From RHLJ01 sp963974345 (lineage in GTDB: Bacteria > Bacteroidota > Rhodothermia > Balneolales > Balneolaceae), in the NCBI GenBank assembly GCA_963974345.1, contig CAXBBW010000006.1:124001-188000 (forward strand): DNA of 64,000 nt, given 5' to 3'. Below the pieces are notes generated by a model that had not been told where the DNA came from, did not search any database, and saw only the letters and a list, made by a program, of their open reading frames with translations. This document shows, in pieces, positions 62,630-64,000 of this stretch (its first letter is position 1; every line of letters begins with the position of its first letter). Position numbers and translations under genes: made by a program.

Positions 62630-64000
62630 TTATAACTCAGGTAGATTGACAGATGGGTTATCCAGTATTAGAACCCAATCGTTTCCCTTCCCAGATGTTG
62701 GAGGAATAAAAGACGAGCCATTCTCTGGAAAATTCGCTGCTCTTACCGTTCCATCTCTTGGATCAAACCAAAAAGCGTCTATCGAATCTCCCATTTTTGA
62801 TAAATCCACGGGGATCAGTTGACCTACTGAAGCATAAAAAATACAGAACGATTGATCATTCGCTTGAGCTGCTAAAATATAGGTGCTTCCTTTTGGATTA
62901 TCCCCAAGAATTAATGTTTGATCAGGAACGAGTTTATTGAAGGGGCGTTTTGTAAAAAGCTCATGAACATGTCTCATATCATTTGCCCCCGGTCGATCTA
63001 AAGATTTCTTCCAATCAAATAGCGCCGGTATAGCAACTTCTCCGCCTTTCCGAAACATTTGCCAAACAGCATTGTTTCCATAGGTATAGCCAGCTGCGCC
63101 AGATAATAAATTCCAATATGCAGAAACGCGAACGTCATCTTCAGTAAAGAATCCTTTTTTGAAGTGCGATTTATCTTTAATCAAATAGTCTTCATCCAAT
63201 ACTCCTCTAGATACTCTTTGCTCCGAAGGTTTACTGAAGTCCATAAACTGCCAAAACTCGATGGCAATATCTTCATAGCCTGGTTCTCCTTCAATTGTAG
63301 GTTTGGCTGGAGTTTTTGTCCGATCATTTTCTGCGTATCTATATACACTTTCAAAATGTTTTGAGTGACCGCTTTGGTACATGTTTACATCTAACCAATC
63401 CTTATTATGGAAAAATGTTGATGAAGAAGATGCCCCGCGAGGGTGATACGTAATTAGATGAATTCCTCCATCTCCCTTTTTTAACCCTAATGCCATCGCC
63501 TCCCATATTTCCATGACATCGTCATTTGCCGGATTTCGATCACCGCCTAAAATCCAGATTATTGGTTTGTCTTTATATCTTTTGCCCAAAAACTCACCGT
63601 AAACAGCCGCATTGTTTTTATTAAATATAACGGGTCCAGCCCCAGGATTTTCAGAAAAGACTTTATCTCCCCACGTTGGTAACATCCCAATATAAAGCCC
63701 TAATTCTTCTGCTTTATTTACTATAAAATCTACGTGCTTAAGATACGCCTCATTTGGTTTAGTCGGATCTAAATCTATTAATGGAACTTCACCATAGGCA
63801 TTCGGTTTTCGAAGCCCATCATTCTCTGCTAAAACTACAGCTTGGATTACCGTGAACTTTTTTTCGGCTCTATTTTCGAGATAGTATGTAGCTTCTTCAC
63901 CATTTAAATCATGAAATAAATCCCACGCTGTATCTCCGATCCATAGAAATGGCTCGCCTGATGTAAATTCAATATACCTGCCGTTTTCATCTATTTTTAA
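62630..64000 (-). CDS. Apiosidase-like GH140 (DUF4038) glycosidase, 5' end cut by window
   Basis: Partial: the frame is open to base 64000, at least 456 residues; the ATG at 63685 is internal. The TIM barrel reads FLWIGDTAWDLFHDLNGEEATYYLENRA, IQAVVLAENDG, NAYGEVPLIDLDPTKPNEAYLKHVDFIVNKAEELGLYIG, IWILGGDRNP and TIEGEPGYEDI, a GH140/DUF4038 pattern with the probable acid or nucleophile Glu in IEGEPGYE. The last 90 residues (about VDLSKMGDSIDAFWFDPRDGTV) match the collagen-binding-like C-terminal domain of the family. Family role: removes apiose or related side chains from plant or algal polysaccharides. The C-terminus is complete. Confidence 0.85.
   Translation of the reverse strand, partial: LKIDENGRYIEFTSGEPFLWIGDTAWDLFHDLNGEEATYYLENRAEKKFTVIQAVVLAENDGLRKPNAYGEVPLIDLDPTKPNEAYLKHVDFIVNKAEELGLYIGMLPTWGDKVFSENPGAGPVIFNKNNAAVYGEFLGKRYKDKPIIWILGGDRNPANDDVMEIWEAMALGLKKGDGGIHLITYHPRGASSSSTFFHNKDWLDVNMYQSGHSKHFESVYRYAENDRTKTPAKPTIEGEPGYEDIAIEFWQFMDFSKPSEQRVSRGVLDEDYLIKDKSHFKKGFFTEDDVRVSAYWNLLSGAAGYTYGNNAVWQMFRKGGEVAIPALFDWKKSLDRPGANDMRHVHELFTKRPFNKLVPDQTLILGDNPKGSTYILAAQANDQSFCIFYASVGQLIPVDLSKMGDSIDAFWFDPRDGTVRAANFPENGSSFIPPTSGKGNDWVLILDNPSVNLPEL

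Noticed and set aside
1..64000. tRNA, rRNA, CRISPR arrays, prophage, replication origin
   Set aside because: No cloverleaf-like GTTCRAATCC segments, no regularly spaced repeats, no integrase or phage genes and no DnaA-box cluster were seen by eye.

Overview
The window looks like a chromosomal segment of a marine-type Bacteroidota/Balneolota bacterium, most likely a Balneola-like member of the Balneolales. This rests on a low GC content (about 40% by eye), a type IX secretion C-terminal tail next to an NPFNPSTTI-type motif, and Bacteroidota-flavoured families (DUF6175, DUF6174, DUF5117-type metalloprotease, HU-SPOR proteins). Several start codons have a recognisable Shine-Dalgarno sequence. 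I saw no rRNA, tRNA, CRISPR array, prophage or intact insertion sequence. Both edges cut genes: a cupredoxin at the left and a GH140-like glycosidase at the right.

Layout. 1-3.7 kb: cupredoxin, membrane adenylate cyclase and outer-membrane barrel, probably one signalling module. 4.1-5.3 kb: MltC-like lytic transglycosylase. 5.3-10.3 kb: five co-directional exported proteins (barrel, lipoprotein, DUF6175, unknown, LPP20-like) of unknown joint function. 10.6-13.8 kb: large BNR/VPS10-like secreted propeller. 13.8-19.4 kb: tightly packed operon for a barrel, short HU, HU-TM-SPOR, ExbB, ExbD and TonB. 19.4-19.8 kb: decayed 3' end of a flippase-like gene ending at REP-like palindromes. 19.8-25.8 kb: gcvT, comB, ftsK, lolA and an LPG-synthase-type membrane protein.

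26-34.3 kb: mostly single genes: flavin reductase, Mrp, glutamate dehydrogenase, an M15-like membrane protein, M19 dipeptidase and DNA polymerase IV. 34.3-38.4 kb: truncated four-helix-bundle gene, ECF sigma/anti-sigma/secreted effector operon with a clear terminator, methyltransferase and aat. 38.4-45.2 kb: HExxH metalloprotease, a repeat-bearing gap, AGCS symporter, DinB-fold protein, MarC, fRMsr, TerB-like protein and a DUF6174 lipoprotein. 45.3-49.4 kb: divergent sugar-oxidation locus (LamG-like exported protein and TIM-barrel isomerase on one side; GMC oxidoreductase with a 3Fe-4S-type cysteine motif and its gluconate-2-dehydrogenase-3-type partner on the other). 49.4-56.4 kb: cytidylate-kinase-like protein, ABC ATPase, lgt, ABC membrane protein and uvrA. 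56.5-64 kb: DinB-fold protein, T9SS cargo protein, comEC and the partial glycosidase.

Most of the window is envelope biology: export, lipoprotein maturation (Lgt, LolA), murein remodelling, energy transduction to the outer membrane, and septal DNA/envelope coordination (FtsK, HU-SPOR). The best candidates for undescribed systems are the five-gene exported operon at 5.3-10.3 kb and the HU/HU-SPOR/ExbBD-TonB/barrel operon at 13.8-19.4 kb. Functions are assigned from recalled family signatures only; no searches were run.
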